DNA of 14,442 nucleotides from Planctomycetota bacterium (lineage in GTDB: Bacteria > Planctomycetota > Planctomycetia > Pirellulales > UBA7805): positions 1 to 14,442 of the forward strand of contig JABABY010000028.1 in NCBI GenBank assembly GCA_014237955.1, in the 5' to 3' direction. The translations under genes were made by a program, and so were the position numbers. Numbering within the stretch: the stretch's first letter is position 1; each line of letters opens with the position of its first letter. Below, piece by piece: positions 12,767 through 14,442 of the stretch. The notes beneath the pieces were generated by a model that worked only from the letters and a program-made list of their open reading frames with translations, did no database searches and was not told the DNA's origin.

Positions 12767-13333
12767 ATGCAGTTAGTGTTTGTCGGACCACCCGGAGTAG
12801 GAAAGGGAACTCAGTCCGAGTGGCTGAGCAGTTTTCTCGCTATTCCCCATCTCTCAACCGGGGACATGCTGCGAGCATCGGTAGAGCAGAAAACCGACAT
12901 TGGAAAATCCGCCCAAGGCTTTATTCAAGACGGAAAACTCGTTCCCGATGATATTGTGATCGAAATCGTCGACTCCCGACTGGATGAAGAAGACTGCAGA
13001 AATGGCTTTCTGCTCGATGGTTTCCCACGAACTCTCGAGCAGGCAGAAATGCTTGACCAACGACTCGCGAGCCGCGGTATGCCACTGAGTCTGGTGTTGG
13101 AATTAACCGCCGATGAAAGCCAACTCCTGCAGCGTCTTGTTGACCGTGGCCGCGACGATGACTCTCCCGAAGTTGTCCGAAAGCGATTTCAAATCTACCG
13201 CAATCAGACCAAGCCGCTTTTGGGCTATTACGACGAAAAAAATATTTTAAAATCGATCGATGGTAGTGGAACTCGCGAGGAAGTTCGCGAACATATTCGT
13301 CTGGCAGTACGTCAACAAGGCCTAGAGGCCTGA
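12767..13333 (+). CDS. adk: Adenylate kinase, short (no zinc-LID) form
   Basis: A 188-residue enzyme catalysing ATP + AMP to 2 ADP. The P-loop is GPPGVGKGT (7-15), the AMP-binding region has STGDMLR (30-36), and DGFPRT (84-89) is the conserved NMP/catalytic stretch. Arginines in LVDRGRDDDSPEVVRKRF (125-141) close over the phosphates. The 25-30 residue LID insertion of long-form enzymes, sometimes zinc-binding, is replaced by this short loop. No clear Shine-Dalgarno sequence lies within 10 nt, but the gene starts 13 nt after secY, so coupling is likely. AGGCC/GGCCT with a TAGA loop (13318-13331) forms a 5-bp hairpin reaching the stop codon. Confidence 0.96.
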   Translation: MQLVFVGPPGVGKGTQSEWLSSFLAIPHLSTGDMLRASVEQKTDIGKSAQGFIQDGKLVPDDIVIEIVDSRLDEEDCRNGFLLDGFPRTLEQAEMLDQRLASRGMPLSLVLELTADESQLLQRLVDRGRDDDSPEVVRKRFQIYRNQTKPLLGYYDEKNILKSIDGSGTREEVREHIRLAVRQQGLEA

Positions 13334-13390
13334 GACCCTTTCATCCGGACAACACAAAGAACTCATGTATGCTTAGCAGGGATAGAAGAA

Positions 13391-14227
13391 GTGTCAGAAA
13401 CATTAAATCTTAAATCACCGCGAGAGATCGATCTGATGCGAACGCCAGGTCTGGCCGTGTGGCAGGCTCTGCAGATTGCAACCACGCTGGCAGTACCAGG
13501 AAAAACGACCGGGGAAATTGATGCGGCAGTCCGTCATTATTACGAGCAACTCGATGCAGAACCACTCTTCCTGAACTACCCCAACAGTGCGCCCGGAAAA
13601 CCTGATTTTCCCGGTGTAACCTGTACTTCAATCAACCAACAGGTTGTTCATGGAATCCCGGGCGGTCGCGTTCTCGAAGAAGGTGATGTGCTGAGCATCG
13701 ATACCGGCTGTCGCATCCATCATTGGTGTGGTGATTCAGCAGTCACACTACCGATCGGAGAGATTGATCCGGAAGTGCAACGGTTACTCAATGTTACTGC
13801 CGCAACGCTGCAAATGGCGATCGACCTGATCCCGGCCAAAAAGAAGTGGAGTGAGGTTGCCGTCGAAATGCAAACATTCGTGAACGACGCAGGCTTTACC
13901 GCTGTCGAAAACTTCGTCGGACATGGTATTGGCCAGAACATGCATGAACCTCCACAAGTACCCAACTATCGCAGCAAAAACTTACAGCCTCGAGATGATT
14001 TTGACTTGGAGCCCGGTATCGTAATCGCAGTTGAACCGATGGTGAATCTTGGAACGAAACGAGTCATTGCCGAATCGGACCACTGGACGATGTCGACTGC
14101 GGATGGCAAGGTGAGCGCACATTTTGAACACACCATTGCAATTACAGAAGAGGGTGCAAGAATCCTCACAGCAGCACCGGTCGACCAAGAAGAACTGGAC
14201 CGATTGCTTCCGATTGCTACAAAATAA
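13391..14227 (+). CDS. map: Methionine aminopeptidase, type I
   Basis: A 278-residue enzyme that removes the initiator Met from new proteins. The five metal ligands can be assigned: Asp104 (in SIDTG), Asp115 (in CGDSA), His178 (in GHGIG), Glu215 (in AVEPM) and Glu246 (in HFEHT). His87 in VVHGIP matches the conserved substrate-site histidine. There is no insertion between these motifs, as expected for type I. The start is GTG (GTG TCA GAA ACA) with AGGGA 8 nt upstream. It lies 57 nt after adk, the usual secY-adk-map order. No terminator follows it. Confidence 0.97.
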   Translation: MSETLNLKSPREIDLMRTPGLAVWQALQIATTLAVPGKTTGEIDAAVRHYYEQLDAEPLFLNYPNSAPGKPDFPGVTCTSINQQVVHGIPGGRVLEEGDVLSIDTGCRIHHWCGDSAVTLPIGEIDPEVQRLLNVTAATLQMAIDLIPAKKKWSEVAVEMQTFVNDAGFTAVENFVGHGIGQNMHEPPQVPNYRSKNLQPRDDFDLEPGIVIAVEPMVNLGTKRVIAESDHWTMSTADGKVSAHFEHTIAITEEGARILTAAPVDQEELDRLLPIATK

Positions 14228-14274
14228 CTCCCTTCAACGACAAAGCAATATCTTTCCATTGCAGGAGCAATTCC

Positions 14275-14442
14275 ATGGCAGACGAACACGCGGGCCAGAT
14301 CAATACCGTCATGCAAGAGGAACGTCTGTTTCCACCACTAGCTGCATTTTCTGCACAAGCCCATATCGGATCGCTTGAAGAGTATCAGACACTCTGGGAC
14401 GAGGCGGCTAAGGATATCGAAGGCTTTTGGGGAAAATTAGGT
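14275..14442 (+). CDS. acs: Acetyl-CoA synthetase, N-terminal part (cut by window edge)
   Basis: An ATG at 14275 opens 56 codons to the window end without a stop. The protein begins MADEHAGQINTVMQEERLFP and has AAFSAQAHIGSLEEYQTLW and EGFWGKL. This is the start of the ACS N-terminal domain (a vLQExRxFxPP-like start, then AHI.S.EEY..L and a FW motif). AMP-forming acetyl-CoA synthetase activates acetate with ATP and CoA; its catalytic motifs lie beyond the edge. AGGAG (14263-14267) is 7 nt upstream. The gene follows map by 47 nt with no terminator visible, so read-through from the cluster is possible. Confidence 0.85.
   Translation, partial: MADEHAGQINTVMQEERLFPPLAAFSAQAHIGSLEEYQTLWDEAAKDIEGFWGKLG

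Noticed and set aside
13272..13291. Two adjacent TCGCGA palindromes in adk
   Set aside because: They fall in ordinary codons of a conserved gene with no supporting context.
14124..14378. An 84-codon plus-strand frame across the map-acs junction
   Set aside because: It overlaps map and acs in a different frame and lacks any recognisable feature.
1..14442. CRISPR arrays, insertion sequences, tRNA or rRNA genes, defence or other accessory systems
   Set aside because: None seen on either strand; the content is conserved housekeeping genes plus two ordinary minus-strand genes.

Overview
The window is dominated by a bacterial S10-spc ribosomal-protein cluster on the plus strand. Its gene order is rpsJ-rplC-rplD-rplW-rplB-rpsS-rplV-rpsC-rplP-rpmC-rpsQ-rplN-rplX-rplE-rpsN-rpsH-rplF-rplR-rpsE-rplO-secY-adk-map, followed by the start of an acetyl-CoA synthetase gene that runs off the right edge. 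The proteins are bacterial in type. L3 has an SHGVKKCHRH segment where most bacteria have an SHGNS..HR-like one, S14 is the short zinc (type Z) form, rpmD (L30) is absent between rpsE and rplO, and several proteins carry extra tails or inserts. Together these suggest a member of the Planctomycetota (Pirellulales-like). That assignment is inference from remembered family patterns, not from a search.

Left region (1-964): two minus-strand genes, a Nudix hydrolase and, 48 nt downstream of it, the start of a hemolysin III/PAQR-family membrane protein cut by the window edge. The str-operon genes (rpsL, rpsG, fusA, tuf) that often precede rpsJ are not here. Positions 908-1305 form a divergent intergenic region. 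On the plus strand it holds a plausible sigma70-type promoter (1165-1193), then a stem-loop with a T7 tract (1204-1272) that looks like a transcription attenuator just ahead of rpsJ.

Central region (1306-11275): twenty ribosomal-protein genes, all co-directional. Spacing is uneven. Some genes are tightly coupled (rplV-rpsC 3 nt; rpsC/rplP overlapping by 62 nt; rplP/rpmC and rpsE/rplO ATGA overlaps; rplN/rplX TAATG). Others are separated by 54-186 nt. Several of the wide spacers contain inverted repeats able to form RNA hairpins, most notably a possible three-way junction before rplC (1723-1789) and a GC-rich hairpin around the rplX stop codon (7884-7916). Two sets of 15-bp tandem repeats occur, one over the rplC stop codon and one encoding the N-terminal tail of L23.

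Right region (11371-14442): secY, adk and map link ribosome synthesis to protein export, adenylate balance and N-terminal Met removal. After map the usual infA/rpmJ/rpsM/rpsK/rpsD/rpoA/rplQ block does not follow; acs does.

I see no CRISPR array, insertion sequence, tRNA or rRNA gene. The gene content is conserved housekeeping. The novelty, if any, lies in the candidate RNA control elements and the gene-architecture quirks.
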